Assembly (NCBI GenBank): GCA_001896555.1
Contig: MPOS01000012.1
Coordinates: 17,195 to 81,194 of the forward strand
Reading direction: 5' to 3'
DNA length: 64,000 nucleotides
From: Candidatus Phosphitivorax anaerolimi
GTDB taxonomy: Bacteria; Desulfobacterota; Desulfomonilia; UBA1062
In this document: positions 8,337 to 17,392 of the stretch, piece after piece
How positions within the stretch are numbered: the first letter of the stretch is position 1
Layout: each line of letters opens with the position of its first letter
The notes under the pieces: model-generated
Told to the model about the DNA's origin: nothing
Seen by the model: the letters and a program-made list of their open reading frames with translations, nothing else
Database searches by the model: none
Made by a program: the position numbers and the translations under genes

Positions 8337-10907
8337 ATGGGAAAAAAATTTGAAGTATCACGAAGGCGATTTCTTCAGGTAGCGGGGGCAACCGGAGCAG
8401 TGATTGCCGGGTCCGCCTTCCCCTTCAGGAATCTGAAATCGGCGTGGGCATTCGGCGAGCATCCGCAGGAGCAGCCGCCCTATCGGATCACCAAGAAGGT
8501 CCCGCAGGTCTGCGCCCGTGCATGCGAGTGCGACTGTGCCTACAATATCGTTGTCGGTGTTGATCCGGCCACGGGGGTCGAGCGCGCCATCACGATCGAA
8601 GGCAGGCCGGGAGATCCGGTCTCCAACGGCAAGTTCTGCATCAAGGCCATGGGCTTCTTGGACTCCATGTACGACCCTGACCGGCTCATGGTGTCTTTGA
8701 AGAGGACCAACAAGAAGAAGGGTACCGATGTCGATCCGGGCTGGGTGGTCATGAAGACCGAAGATGCGGTGAACGAGATCATCGAGAAGCTCAAGACCTT
8801 CAAACGCGAGGATATCGTGTTCGCATCCCCGGGCGACCCCTACACGAACAAGCTCTGCCTGTCTCTGGGCGTTGCGCGGAGCGACCAGCGTACCGAGTGC
8901 TTCGGCACCCACTACTACATCAACTGTCTCACCCTGACCAACCCGCCGAATGCGTACTACTCAAGCTCCTATACCCCCAGCCACCATGTGTGCGGGTATG
9001 ACTACGACACCTGCAAGTACCAGGTATGGTTCGGGTTCGACTCCTTCTCCAAGTGCGGCAAGGCGGGCATGCTCAACCACTGGGCTGCCGGCAAGAGAAA
9101 CGGCGCCAAGATCGTCATGCTCAACCCGGTCAGGACCCCCATGACAGACGCGTTCGCCAGCGAGTTCTATGCAATCAAGCCGGGCACCGACCTGGCCGTG
9201 GCCCTGGCCATGATCAACGTGATCGTGAAAGAGAAGAAGTACAACAAGGATTTCATCGACAAGTACAGCGACGCTGCATCCCTGATCGACGTCAAGGCCA
9301 AGAAGGCGATCAAGAACGCCGACGGCAGCTTCCTCGCCTGGAACACCAAGACCAAAAAGGCCGAACCCATCGATCAGTGCGAAGCACCGGCCCTGGAAGG
9401 CGGCCCGTTCAAGGTCAACGGGGTAAACGCGAAGCCGGTCATGCAGCTCCTCAAAGAAACGGTCAAAGACTACACACCGGAGTGGGCGGCCAAGATCAGC
9501 GAGGTGCCGGCCAAGGACATCAAGAGAATCGCACTGGAGTTTGCAGCGGCAGCGCCCAAGGCCATGATTCCGACCTACAAGCGCGATGCGGCAGGCCCCA
9601 ACTATGCGAACAGCTGGAGGCTTCGCCACGCCATCAACATCCTGAACAGCCTGGTCGGCTCCATCGACCACGAGGGCGCAATCCTGCTGTTCCACGACGT
9701 CAAGCTGCCCTGGCTCGACGACATCACCCCGCCCGTGAAGCCCTATCCCCCGCTGCCGGCCAAGCAGGCCGACTTCCGGGAAGAGTTCCCTGTGACGAAC
9801 AACATCTACAAGAACAAGGACTTCTCGGCTCCCGGTCACTACGGCATGATCGCATGGGGTCTCTACAAGGCCAAGCGCGGCAAGGCGGTGTTCTTCAGGA
9901 ACCCGCATCGCGGCCTCTTCGCCATGATTCAGTCTCAGATGATGGAGGCGGCGGCCGACAGGCTGGACCTCGTCGTCGACTGGAATCTGTACCTCGACGA
10001 CCTCGGCTACTTCTGCGACTATGTCGTGCCGGCTCCCCATCAGTTCGAGGAAGGAAAGCTCGACATTCGTCTATACTATCCGAAGTGGCCCGCCTTTGCC
10101 GGCGGTGTGCCGGTCCAGAAGTCTCCGGGCGACCAGATCGGCTGGGGCGGGTTCGCGATGAAGATCGGCCTTGCCATGGCCCCCGAGTACTGGACCACGG
10201 ACGGCAGCGGTGACCCGGCCAAGAAGATCCCGACCAATATCGGTGATGTGGCCATCAAGCAGGCCGGTGTTGCGGAAGACACCGCCGACTTCATTGCAAA
10301 GGGCGGTCTCTGGGTCGACAAGAAGCCGTACGAGAACTACAAGCACCTCGAAAAGATAGGCTACGGCAAGCCCCGCGGAAGGGTGCGCATGTTCATCGAC
10401 GAGTTCGCCGAGGTCGGTCACAGCCCGCTGCCTATCTGGGCCCCGCGCTGGCACGAGAGCACCGGGAGCTTCAAGTTCTCCCTGCTCATCACCAGGGCAC
10501 CCTGGATCATGCACGCAGACCCCAACTTCGTCAACAACCCGGTCTTGAGAGAGATGAACACCCGGGTCCACATGGATGCGGTGTGGATGAATCCCAACGC
10601 TGCAGCAAAGTTGGGCCTGAAGGAAGGCGACGAGATCCTGCTCGAGAACGATCCGAAGTATATGAAGGATCTACCCAGACCGCAGAGGGCCAGGCTCCAC
10701 CTGACCAGCCGCGTTGTCAGGGAAGACTGCGTGCTGCTCTTCCACGGCATCGGTCACCGGGCAAAGAACCTCAAAGTCGCGGCGAACTACGGATACCGTG
10801 ACGGCGATCTCATCCCGCAGAAGGACCCCGAAATCGGAAAGAAGTACGATCCGACCGGAATGGGGTGGGTTGAGGATGTGTTCGTCAGCGTAAAAAAAGT
10901 ATCGTGA
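8337..10907 (+). CDS. Tat-exported molybdopterin oxidoreductase, catalytic subunit (DMSO reductase family)
   Basis: An 856-residue molybdopterin-guanine-dinucleotide enzyme of the DMSO reductase superfamily. A twin-arginine signal (SRRRFLQVAG, residues 8-17) directs it outside the cytoplasm. The N-terminal [4Fe-4S] cluster is carried by Cys59, Cys63, Cys67 and Cys101 in a CX3CX3C...C arrangement. C188 or C197, in the region ECFGTHYYINCLT, is a possible Mo ligand, but I cannot be certain. The C-terminal part (about 720-856) is the dinucleotide-binding domain. ATG 8337 has a GAGAGGAAG site. The substrate is not evident; polysulfide, thiosulfate, tetrathionate and arsenic-type oxyanions are all possible. 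It heads an operon with the Fe-S subunit, chaperone and cytochrome. Confidence 0.9.
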   Translation: MGKKFEVSRRRFLQVAGATGAVIAGSAFPFRNLKSAWAFGEHPQEQPPYRITKKVPQVCARACECDCAYNIVVGVDPATGVERAITIEGRPGDPVSNGKFCIKAMGFLDSMYDPDRLMVSLKRTNKKKGTDVDPGWVVMKTEDAVNEIIEKLKTFKREDIVFASPGDPYTNKLCLSLGVARSDQRTECFGTHYYINCLTLTNPPNAYYSSSYTPSHHVCGYDYDTCKYQVWFGFDSFSKCGKAGMLNHWAAGKRNGAKIVMLNPVRTPMTDAFASEFYAIKPGTDLAVALAMINVIVKEKKYNKDFIDKYSDAASLIDVKAKKAIKNADGSFLAWNTKTKKAEPIDQCEAPALEGGPFKVNGVNAKPVMQLLKETVKDYTPEWAAKISEVPAKDIKRIALEFAAAAPKAMIPTYKRDAAGPNYANSWRLRHAINILNSLVGSIDHEGAILLFHDVKLPWLDDITPPVKPYPPLPAKQADFREEFPVTNNIYKNKDFSAPGHYGMIAWGLYKAKRGKAVFFRNPHRGLFAMIQSQMMEAAADRLDLVVDWNLYLDDLGYFCDYVVPAPHQFEEGKLDIRLYYPKWPAFAGGVPVQKSPGDQIGWGGFAMKIGLAMAPEYWTTDGSGDPAKKIPTNIGDVAIKQAGVAEDTADFIAKGGLWVDKKPYENYKHLEKIGYGKPRGRVRMFIDEFAEVGHSPLPIWAPRWHESTGSFKFSLLITRAPWIMHADPNFVNNPVLREMNTRVHMDAVWMNPNAAAKLGLKEGDEILLENDPKYMKDLPRPQRARLHLTSRVVREDCVLLFHGIGHRAKNLKVAANYGYRDGDLIPQKDPEIGKKYDPTGMGWVEDVFVSVKKVS

Positions 10908-10918
10908 GGTGATCAGAC

Positions 10919-11632
10919 ATGAAAGAATATGCCATTTTGCTGGACACCACCTTCTGCACGGGCTGCAACTCCTGTGCATACCGGTGCATCCAGGAGTTCA
11001 GATATCATGATCAGGCGGCCAAGGGTTTGTTCAGGACCTTTGTCGAAATCAATGATGATGGGTTGTATCACAAGCGCTGCATGCACTGCCTCGAACCCGA
11101 CTGCGTGGCTAACTGCCCTGTGCAGGCCCTGACAAAGTCGGAGTCCGGCCAGGTGCTCTACGATGTGAACAAGTGCATCGGCTGCCAGACCTGCGTGAGG
11201 GAGTGCAAATTCGGCATTCCTCAGTTCGATAAGACCACCAAAAAGATTGTCAAATGCAGCATGTGCGCCCATCGGGCCGGTCAGGGCAAGGCTCCTGCCT
11301 GCGTTGAGGTCTGCCCCACAAGCGCCATGGAGTTCGGCGAGTATCAGGAGATCCTGGCAAAGGCCAAGGCAATTGCGTCCAAGAACAAGCTCAAGATCTA
11401 CGGCGCAAAGGAAAACGGCGGAACCCACCTGTTCGTCCTGGCAAAGAACGAGCCGGTTACCTTCGGCTATCCGCAAGTGGCGGCCAAAGATGCCAAGACA
11501 GGCAAAGTCTTGGGCGATTCCTTCACCATGCCCGCCGCGATAGCCGCAGTGGCTGTCGGCGGATTCAAGAAGTTCAGTGAGAGAAGAGCCCGGGTGGAAG
11601 CAGATGAAAAGGACAAGGAGTCCAAGAAATAG
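10919..11632 (+). CDS. Four-cluster [4Fe-4S] electron-transfer subunit (DmsB/PsrB/NrfC type)
   Basis: A 237-residue ferredoxin-like subunit that should pass electrons between the molybdoenzyme and the membrane or haem partner. Four cysteine groups are visible: CTGCNSCAYRC, CMHCLEPDCVANC, CIGCQTCVREC, and CSMC with a later CVEVC. There is no own signal peptide, so it is probably exported together with the Tat-tagged catalytic subunit. A short hydrophobic stretch near the C-terminus (FTMPAAIAAVAVGG, about residue 203-216) may touch or anchor in the membrane. It starts 11 bases after the catalytic subunit ends, with a GAGGTG ribosome binding site. Confidence 0.92.
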   Translation: MKEYAILLDTTFCTGCNSCAYRCIQEFRYHDQAAKGLFRTFVEINDDGLYHKRCMHCLEPDCVANCPVQALTKSESGQVLYDVNKCIGCQTCVRECKFGIPQFDKTTKKIVKCSMCAHRAGQGKAPACVEVCPTSAMEFGEYQEILAKAKAIASKNKLKIYGAKENGGTHLFVLAKNEPVTFGYPQVAAKDAKTGKVLGDSFTMPAAIAAVAVGGFKKFSERRARVEADEKDKESKK

Positions 11633-11655
11633 GACTCTGACAAACCGGTGATGGT

Positions 11656-11687
11656 CGGGCAGGGCGGTATGTTTGCCGCTCTGCCCG
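11656..11687 (+). terminator. Intra-operon hairpin, partial terminator or attenuator
   Basis: CGGGCAG at 11656-11662 pairs with CTGCCCG at 11681-11687, with further pairing inside (GCGG/CCGC). It is followed by TTCCATATTTATTTTT, a loose T-rich tract. It lies between the Fe-S subunit and the chaperone gene and probably lowers expression of the downstream genes relative to the two enzyme subunits. Confidence 0.5.
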
Positions 11688-11768
11688 TTCCATATTTATT
11701 TTTCATAGAAAAATGTTGCGTGTGTCTTTTAAAAAGGCATGCAAACAGTAAGGAGCAGTAACAGAATA

Positions 11769-12416
11769 ATGAACGTATCCGAAGAAAAACTCAACCAAGC
11801 GGCGGCAAAGGCAACGCTGTATTCCCTCCTGGCTCAGGCACTCAATTACCCGGACAAAGACCTGGTAGAGAGCCTGTGCAGCGGCAGTTTTCTGAGAGAA
11901 ACCAAGGACGCCCTTGAGGTTCTGGGGATCAGTGGGCTTGATGACCAGCTTGCAGCGCTGCAGAAAGAATACATCGATTCCAAGGCCGGGCAGGCAGCCC
12001 TGCTTCTGGAGATCGAGAAGGACTATACCTGGATGTGCTTTGCATCCAAGCCCCGCCGCCTGGTCTACCTCTTCGAGTCGGTGTACAACGAGGGAAAGCT
12101 GTATGATGAATCGACCTTCCAGATCGCACGCCTCTACTACGAGGCCGGGCTGAAGGTGGAGGAAGACTTCCGGCTTCCACCCGATCACATCGCAGTCGAG
12201 CTCGAGTTCATGGCATTCCTCTCCTTCAAGGAGGCCGAAGGCATCAAGACGGGAAACAGCAAGATCGAAGATTACGCGGTCGAGCTCCAGAAGAGGACCT
12301 TGGACGAGCACTTGAGAAGATTCGCCCTGACCGTTGCCGCCAACCTGGGTAAGCATGCAAAGACGGGCTTTTACCAGGGCGTGGCAAAGATCATGACAGG
12401 CCTGTTTTCGCACTAG
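11769..12416 (+). CDS. TorD/DmsD-family molybdoenzyme maturation chaperone
   Basis: A 215-residue all-helical chaperone. The family hallmark is visible as PPDHIAVELEFMAFLSFKEAE (about residue 140), matching the conserved D-H-x-x-x-E-L-x-F-M signature. By family knowledge it binds the Tat signal and apo-form of its molybdoenzyme and delays export until the cofactor is inserted. The ATG at 11769 was taken because TAAGGAG lies upstream; an in-frame ATG at 11739 would add ten residues. Its client is almost certainly the molybdopterin enzyme encoded at 8337. Confidence 0.85.
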   Translation: MNVSEEKLNQAAAKATLYSLLAQALNYPDKDLVESLCSGSFLRETKDALEVLGISGLDDQLAALQKEYIDSKAGQAALLLEIEKDYTWMCFASKPRRLVYLFESVYNEGKLYDESTFQIARLYYEAGLKVEEDFRLPPDHIAVELEFMAFLSFKEAEGIKTGNSKIEDYAVELQKRTLDEHLRRFALTVAANLGKHAKTGFYQGVAKIMTGLFSH

Positions 12417-12567
12417 CAAAAAGGGAGAGGCATCCCCGCACACAACACGCCTTCCTTAGGCGGGAGAAGTAGTAGGCGTAGCACCATATGTCCTCTGAAA
12501 CGCTGGACTTTTTTCAGGTGGAGATCGTGGATGGATTCGCCTCTCGTACACCAGGAGACGGCACGAC

Positions 12568-14706
12568 ATGAAGACAATCCCGGCCTATAAGCCATTCTAC
12601 CAGGTGATATTGAGCACCCTCGCGGTTACCGTCATGGGCATGCTGATATTCAGTGGTGTTTCACCGGCGCAGGACGGTACGCCACAGTCATCAGCCGGCG
12701 GGAAACCCGGAGACTGCATGGCGTGTCACACAGGCCAGCAGGTTCTTTCAGAGGACCATGCAGACACCACCGATATGACGATGCAGCAGTGCCTGATCTG
12801 TCATGGCCCAGGCAAGATCCCTCTTTCCGAGGGGTTTCTCGCGGCTCATGAGCAGATGCTCTCCGGCGGCCCGAAAGAGTCGCCGTCGGCAGAGCCCGCC
12901 AAGAGCAGGGCTGAAGAGCCGGTATCCGTACAGCCGTCATCTTCCCTCCCGGCAGACTGTACATCCTGTCATTCTGAAACTCAGTACACCGGGCATTTCA
13001 AGGAGACTGCCCATGGGGCCTTGAGCTGCACGGTCTGCCACACGGGCGTGGGGGACCTGTCTTTGCACATGCAGGGCAAGGAAAAGCCTTCGCCTGTCTC
13101 CTGCGCCACTTGTCATAAGGATGTAGAAGAGAAGTACAAGGAGAGCCGCCATGCGGAGGCGGGCATATCGTGTATTCAGTGTCACAGAGGCATTCATCCA
13201 CAGGAGGCTGCCGGTGAGGCGCAGGGCAAGGCCCGGTCAACCACTGTATGTCTTCAGTGCCATAGTGACCGTGAGAAGTATGTCGACAGGGGTCATACCG
13301 CCAGGGTGATGGCGGGCAATACCGACGCCGCCACGTGCACGGACTGTCACGGCGTCCACGGCACGAAGGCCTTTGAGAAGACTGAAGAGGGGGATGCGAA
13401 GAAGCGGGCATACTACACCGCCCTGTGCACATTCTGCCATGCGGAAAGCGGTGTGGCGGGAAACTATGGTGTGTTCCCCAAGGCTGCGGAGGCCTTTGGC
13501 CAGACCTATCACGGCAAGGCCATGAAGCTGGGCGAGCCTGACAGGGTGGCGGGCTGTGCCGACTGTCATCTTGCCCACAACATCCTGCCTGCGGATAATC
13601 CCGCCTCTGCACTGAACCAGGCGGTGCTGGTGGAGACCTGCGGGGAGTGCCATAAGAACTTCCACCCCAGGTTCGTCTCTTATGTGCCGCACCCTGATCC
13701 CCACGACAAGGCCGGGTTTTACTCGCTGTATCTGACCGAGAAGTTCATGATTGCGCTTTTGGTGGGGGTGTTTGCCTTCTTCTGGGTGCATTGTCTGCTG
13801 TGGTGGCGCAAGGTGTATGCGGAGAAGCGCCGTCTGAAGAAGGCGGGGCTTGTGCAGGAGAGTGATCTGCCCGAGGAGCTGGCGAGCCGGTATGTGAGAA
13901 GGTTTGGGGTGAGGGAGCGGATCATGCACATTGTGCTGATTCTGTCCTTCTTCGGAGTTGTGGTCTCGGGCTTTCCGATCAAGTATGCGGGTGCTCCGTG
14001 GGCCAAGGCGTTCATCTCCCTGATGGGCGGGGTGGCGGGGGCTGCTCTCATTCACCGAGTCTCTGCCGCAGCCATGAGCCTGCTGTTTCTGTATGTGTGC
14101 TGGCGGTCTCTGAGGTTCCTCTTCCCGGGATTCAAGGTGAAGGGCTGGTTGGGAAGGCTCTTTGGGCCGGAATCGCTCTTTCCGAGGTGGAAGGATTTTC
14201 AGGACTGTTTCGGGATGTTCAAGTGGTTTTTCAATGCCGGAGAGAAGCCCGAGTTCGACCGGTGGACATACTGGGAGAAGTTCGACTTTATGGCTGTGTT
14301 CTGGGGGATGTTCGTGATCGGGCTATCGGGTATGGTGTTGTGGATACCGGAGTATGCGTCATGGGTGATGCCTGGGTGGATGATCAACATCATGCATCTG
14401 GCTCATTCCGAGGAGGCGTTTTTGGCAGCGGTGTTCATCTTTACGGTTCACTTTTTCAACACGCACCTGGTGCCTGACAAGTTTCCGCTTGAGAAGAACA
14501 TTTTCACGGGCAGGTATACGGTGGGGGCATTGAAGCACGAGCGGCCGCTTGAGTATGAGCGGATAGTGAGAGAGGGCCGGCTTGAGGAGATCAGCTGTGA
14601 GGGTCCGGGATCTGGTGTTCGGGTCTTTGCCTGGATGTTTGGGATTGCGAGCATTCTCCTTGGTATCGTCCTGACGGTCCTGATCTTCTGGGCCATGCTG
14701 GGGTGA
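12568..14706 (+). CDS. 11-heme cytochrome c fused to a membrane cytochrome b domain
   Basis: A 712-residue fusion. After a signal/anchor segment (about 12-32) the first half holds eleven CXXCH c-heme motifs (CMACH, CLICH, CTSCH, CTVCH, CATCH, CIQCH, CLQCH, CTDCH, CTFCH, CADCH, CGECH). A low-complexity Ser/Pro/Glu linker separates motifs 2 and 3. The second half has about five hydrophobic helices with several histidines suited to b-heme ligation, as in formate dehydrogenase gamma/b561-type subunits. It probably links the quinone pool to periplasmic hemes that serve the molybdoenzyme. This is the only membrane anchor in the operon; no NrfD/PsrC-type subunit is present. Confidence 0.88.
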   Translation: MKTIPAYKPFYQVILSTLAVTVMGMLIFSGVSPAQDGTPQSSAGGKPGDCMACHTGQQVLSEDHADTTDMTMQQCLICHGPGKIPLSEGFLAAHEQMLSGGPKESPSAEPAKSRAEEPVSVQPSSSLPADCTSCHSETQYTGHFKETAHGALSCTVCHTGVGDLSLHMQGKEKPSPVSCATCHKDVEEKYKESRHAEAGISCIQCHRGIHPQEAAGEAQGKARSTTVCLQCHSDREKYVDRGHTARVMAGNTDAATCTDCHGVHGTKAFEKTEEGDAKKRAYYTALCTFCHAESGVAGNYGVFPKAAEAFGQTYHGKAMKLGEPDRVAGCADCHLAHNILPADNPASALNQAVLVETCGECHKNFHPRFVSYVPHPDPHDKAGFYSLYLTEKFMIALLVGVFAFFWVHCLLWWRKVYAEKRRLKKAGLVQESDLPEELASRYVRRFGVRERIMHIVLILSFFGVVVSGFPIKYAGAPWAKAFISLMGGVAGAALIHRVSAAAMSLLFLYVCWRSLRFLFPGFKVKGWLGRLFGPESLFPRWKDFQDCFGMFKWFFNAGEKPEFDRWTYWEKFDFMAVFWGMFVIGLSGMVLWIPEYASWVMPGWMINIMHLAHSEEAFLAAVFIFTVHFFNTHLVPDKFPLEKNIFTGRYTVGALKHERPLEYERIVREGRLEEISCEGPGSGVRVFAWMFGIASILLGIVLTVLIFWAMLG

Positions 14707-14739
14707 TGGAGGGTATTTCACTGCGATAGAGCCGAGGCG

Positions 14740-14777
14740 GGCCGCATTCCGGGCAGCGACACTGCCGGGATGCGGCC
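14740..14777. terminator. Hairpin after the cytochrome gene
   Basis: GGCCGCAT at 14740-14747 pairs with ATGCGGCC at 14770-14777, with additional GC pairing inside. It lies between two converging genes. No clear T-run follows, so it may act by pausing or protect the mRNA end. Confidence 0.45.
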
Positions 14778-14809
14778 TTGGGCTGAAGATAGATTCTCCC
14801 CGTTGGAGA

Positions 14810-14854
14810 GGGGGCTTGGGAAAGCGCCTTACCAGGTGCGCTCCCCAAGCCCCC
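14810..14854. terminator. Bidirectional hairpin between converging transcription units
   Basis: GGGGGCTTGGG at 14810-14820 is perfectly complementary to CCCAAGCCCCC at 14844-14854, with a second stem AGCGC/GCGCT inside. It sits 8 bases beyond the stop of the minus-strand ccsA gene and about 100 bases beyond the plus-strand cytochrome gene, so it could stop transcription from both sides. Confidence 0.5.
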
Positions 14855-14861
14855 AAGTCAT

Positions 14862-15665
14862 TTACAGATAGCTGTGCAGCCCCGGGAGATAGTTGACGCC
14901 AATGTAGGTGAACAAGACGCTCAAGAGTCCCGCGAAGGAGAGCATGATGACCCGGCCGGTCACCCTTCCGCTCCTGACCCTCTCATGGAGCACAGCGGCA
15001 TAGAGAAGCCAGGTGATCAGCGCCCAGGTCTCCTTGGGGTCCCAGCCCCAGTACCTGCCCCACGCCACATGGGCCCATACCGACCCGGTCAGGATGCCCA
15101 CCGTAAAGAAGACAAACCCGATCATCACGCAGCGGTAAAACATCTCACCCCACGGATGCCTTCCGGATAAGGTGTGCCCGTTTCTCAGCATAAAGATCCC
15201 GAACACGGAAGCGACTATGAATGATGCATAGCCCAGAAAGCAGGTGATGACGTGAATGGCCAGCCAGTTGCTCTTCAGGGCGGGTATCAGGGGTTGAATG
15301 CTGCTGTCGATGCCGGGTGAGAACGATGCATATCCGAGCATGAGCGCTGCTGCCGGCATGATGAAGGTGAGCACTCTGTTCCTTGTCTCTCCCCGGATGC
15401 CGGCAAAGGTGATGAGCGTGGTTGCCCAGGAAAAGAAGACCAGTGATTCGTAGAAGTTCGACAGGGGGACATGTCCGATTCCCATGGCATAGGACTCGCG
15501 CCATCTCAGAACCAGCCCCGCTGTAAGCAGCGCAAAGCCGCCTACAGCACCCAGGAAAGCGGCATTGGCCAGCCGTTTTTTATCCAGGAGCCTGCCCACG
15601 AGCAAACAGGAGAATGCCCCCAGGTAGATAAATGTCACGATACCGATCATGGTCCCGCTGGTCAT
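14862..15665 (-). CDS. ccsA: Cytochrome c assembly protein CcsA/ResC
   Basis: A 267-residue polytopic membrane protein of System II cytochrome c biogenesis; with ResB it moves heme across the membrane and attaches it to CXXCH motifs. The tryptophan-rich WWD heme-handling motif is visible as WGRYWGWDPKETWALITW, and histidines flank it in the surrounding helices (for example AIHVITC and VLHERV). It begins 3 bases after the resB stop codon, so both are made from one transcript. Its placement opposite the 11-heme cytochrome gene suggests it supports that cytochrome. Confidence 0.92.
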   Translation of the reverse strand: MTSGTMIGIVTFIYLGAFSCLLVGRLLDKKRLANAAFLGAVGGFALLTAGLVLRWRESYAMGIGHVPLSNFYESLVFFSWATTLITFAGIRGETRNRVLTFIMPAAALMLGYASFSPGIDSSIQPLIPALKSNWLAIHVITCFLGYASFIVASVFGIFMLRNGHTLSGRHPWGEMFYRCVMIGFVFFTVGILTGSVWAHVAWGRYWGWDPKETWALITWLLYAAVLHERVRSGRVTGRVIMLSFAGLLSVLFTYIGVNYLPGLHSYL

Positions 15666-15668
15666 GGC

Positions 15669-16775
15669 TCAGGACTCCTTTGATTTTGCCGCCGCCCGGA
15701 CAGGCCCGTGGGCGGCTTCCTGCACGGGTGCGCGCTCGCGGCCCGGGCCGGAAGAGGGGGGAAGGAAGCACGCCAGCAGAATACCCAGGAAAAAAATCGC
15801 CCCGCCGATGCCCGCCAGGGGTGCCCCGGGGTCGCGTTTCACCCCGATGCCGGTGGCGAACGAATGCTTCACCTCTGAGCAGGAGAACGTATAGGGATGA
15901 AAGCCCGAGGGATCGAACGCAGGCATCGCCTCCAGGAGGCCCGGCATCTTGCTTATGATCACGTCGATGTCCCTGAACACATACACGAACCGTCCCCCAT
16001 GCCCCTCTTCGATCAGGAGCTTCACTGCAGGCCCTGCGTGCATGAGATCGTGCCAGATCTTCACCACGCGGGCCCGGGTACCGGCTGAGGGCAGGGGAAT
16101 GATGTCTCCTTCCGACACCGTGAACGTTGCCGGCTGCTTCCCGTCCGAGACGGTCAACACCGCAGAGAGGAGATCCCGGAAGCTCTCCTGATAGAAGCTG
16201 ATGCCTGCGAAGCTGGCCGGATGGTTGACCCTCACCCGGGCCTGATCAGCTACCTGGCCGTTGATCAGAAACGAAAGGTCGGAAGTGTATTCCCGCGGCA
16301 TGCCGTTGCCATAGAAGTCCACGGCGAAACGCTCGCACCGGATGGAAAAGCCCGGATCGTACACCGACCCGTCCTTCAGCACTACCTGTGAGACGGATTC
16401 ACCCTCGGGTATCTCCGCATAACCGTCCAGGCCCATGAATCCGATTGCGTAACCTATGATGACCAGAAGGACGCCGCTGTGCAGGAGCAGCATGAGCAGG
16501 CTTCTCTTCTTCGGTTTCAGCCTGCGCATCATGCACAGGGCCAGATTGATGCACAACAGCAATCCTGCTCCCAGGAACCACACCGAATGGAATACATCAT
16601 AAGGACCCAGCAAAAACGGTATTCGAAAGCCGTCGCCGTGTCCGCTCGATGTAACGGAACTCTCCTGGGGAAATACGCTCCCCACCACGCAGAGCACTGC
16701 AATGAAGAGAATGAGCGCCACCGTGAGCTTCAGCGAGCCAAGGGCATTCAGCACGGTGTTTCCTTTCTTTTTCAT
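15669..16775 (-). CDS. resB: Cytochrome c biogenesis protein ResB (Ccs1)
   Basis: A 368-residue membrane protein. Hydrophobic segments lie at about 14-34, 65-88 and 95-112, and a last one near 320-340, with a large extracytoplasmic domain between the third and fourth. This is the ResB layout. GSLKLTVALILFIAVLCVVGS at the start is characteristic. It acts with CcsA in heme delivery and ligation. The C-terminal tail after the last helix is Pro/Ala/Arg rich and probably disordered. Start supported by GGGAG 6 bases upstream. First gene of the resB-ccsA unit. Confidence 0.9.
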   Translation of the reverse strand: MKKKGNTVLNALGSLKLTVALILFIAVLCVVGSVFPQESSVTSSGHGDGFRIPFLLGPYDVFHSVWFLGAGLLLCINLALCMMRRLKPKKRSLLMLLLHSGVLLVIIGYAIGFMGLDGYAEIPEGESVSQVVLKDGSVYDPGFSIRCERFAVDFYGNGMPREYTSDLSFLINGQVADQARVRVNHPASFAGISFYQESFRDLLSAVLTVSDGKQPATFTVSEGDIIPLPSAGTRARVVKIWHDLMHAGPAVKLLIEEGHGGRFVYVFRDIDVIISKMPGLLEAMPAFDPSGFHPYTFSCSEVKHSFATGIGVKRDPGAPLAGIGGAIFFLGILLACFLPPSSGPGRERAPVQEAAHGPVRAAAKSKES

Positions 16776-17392
16776 CGATTCTCCCTCATGAGCACAACCT
16801 TTGCTGTGAGATGCGGAGCCATACCGGGCGATCGCTTGCCGCCGGTGCCGGCATGCAGGAGAGACTCACAAGGGGAAAAAGACCTTTAAAATCCATGATC
16901 CAGGCAGGTGCTGTCCAGGGATTTTCGTACCCGTCCTTCGTGATGCTTCTCACCGCCTGCTCCGCGCTTCAAACCCGCTATACCCCTTTTCTTGTCAGGG
17001 GAGTCTATATCAGTTCTCATCTCCTGTCATGCATGAATTTCATCAGGCGGCAATGGCTCGGATTCGGAGGGATCACCCAGACGGATAGATTTACGGTCTT
17101 TCGGTGTTTACTCCAGCCATAATCATGGCATTTCTTTCAGAGCCGAGCCCATTGACGGATGCGCCCCTCCATACACATGAGGGCTGCCAGTGTCCGGTTT
17201 TCCTATAGTTCCATATTCCTGCAACAGGGGATGAAATATGGCATGTTTTCGTATAAGAGATGTTTACAGATGCCAATGAAGCACTCGTCTTCATGGGCAT
17301 GACAAGGGTGCTGATCGCAGGTAGAGAAAAGAACCGGGAAGCAGTCTGACCCGGATAAGGAATACTCAGAGAACGAATCTGGAGACAAGCCC
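16776..17392. other. Intergenic region, nothing recognised
   Basis: About 600 bases between the divergent resB and YcgN-like genes. Short open frames exist on both strands but none has a known domain or a convincing ribosome binding site. Promoters for both flanking genes must lie here, but I cannot point to one with confidence. Confidence 0.4.
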
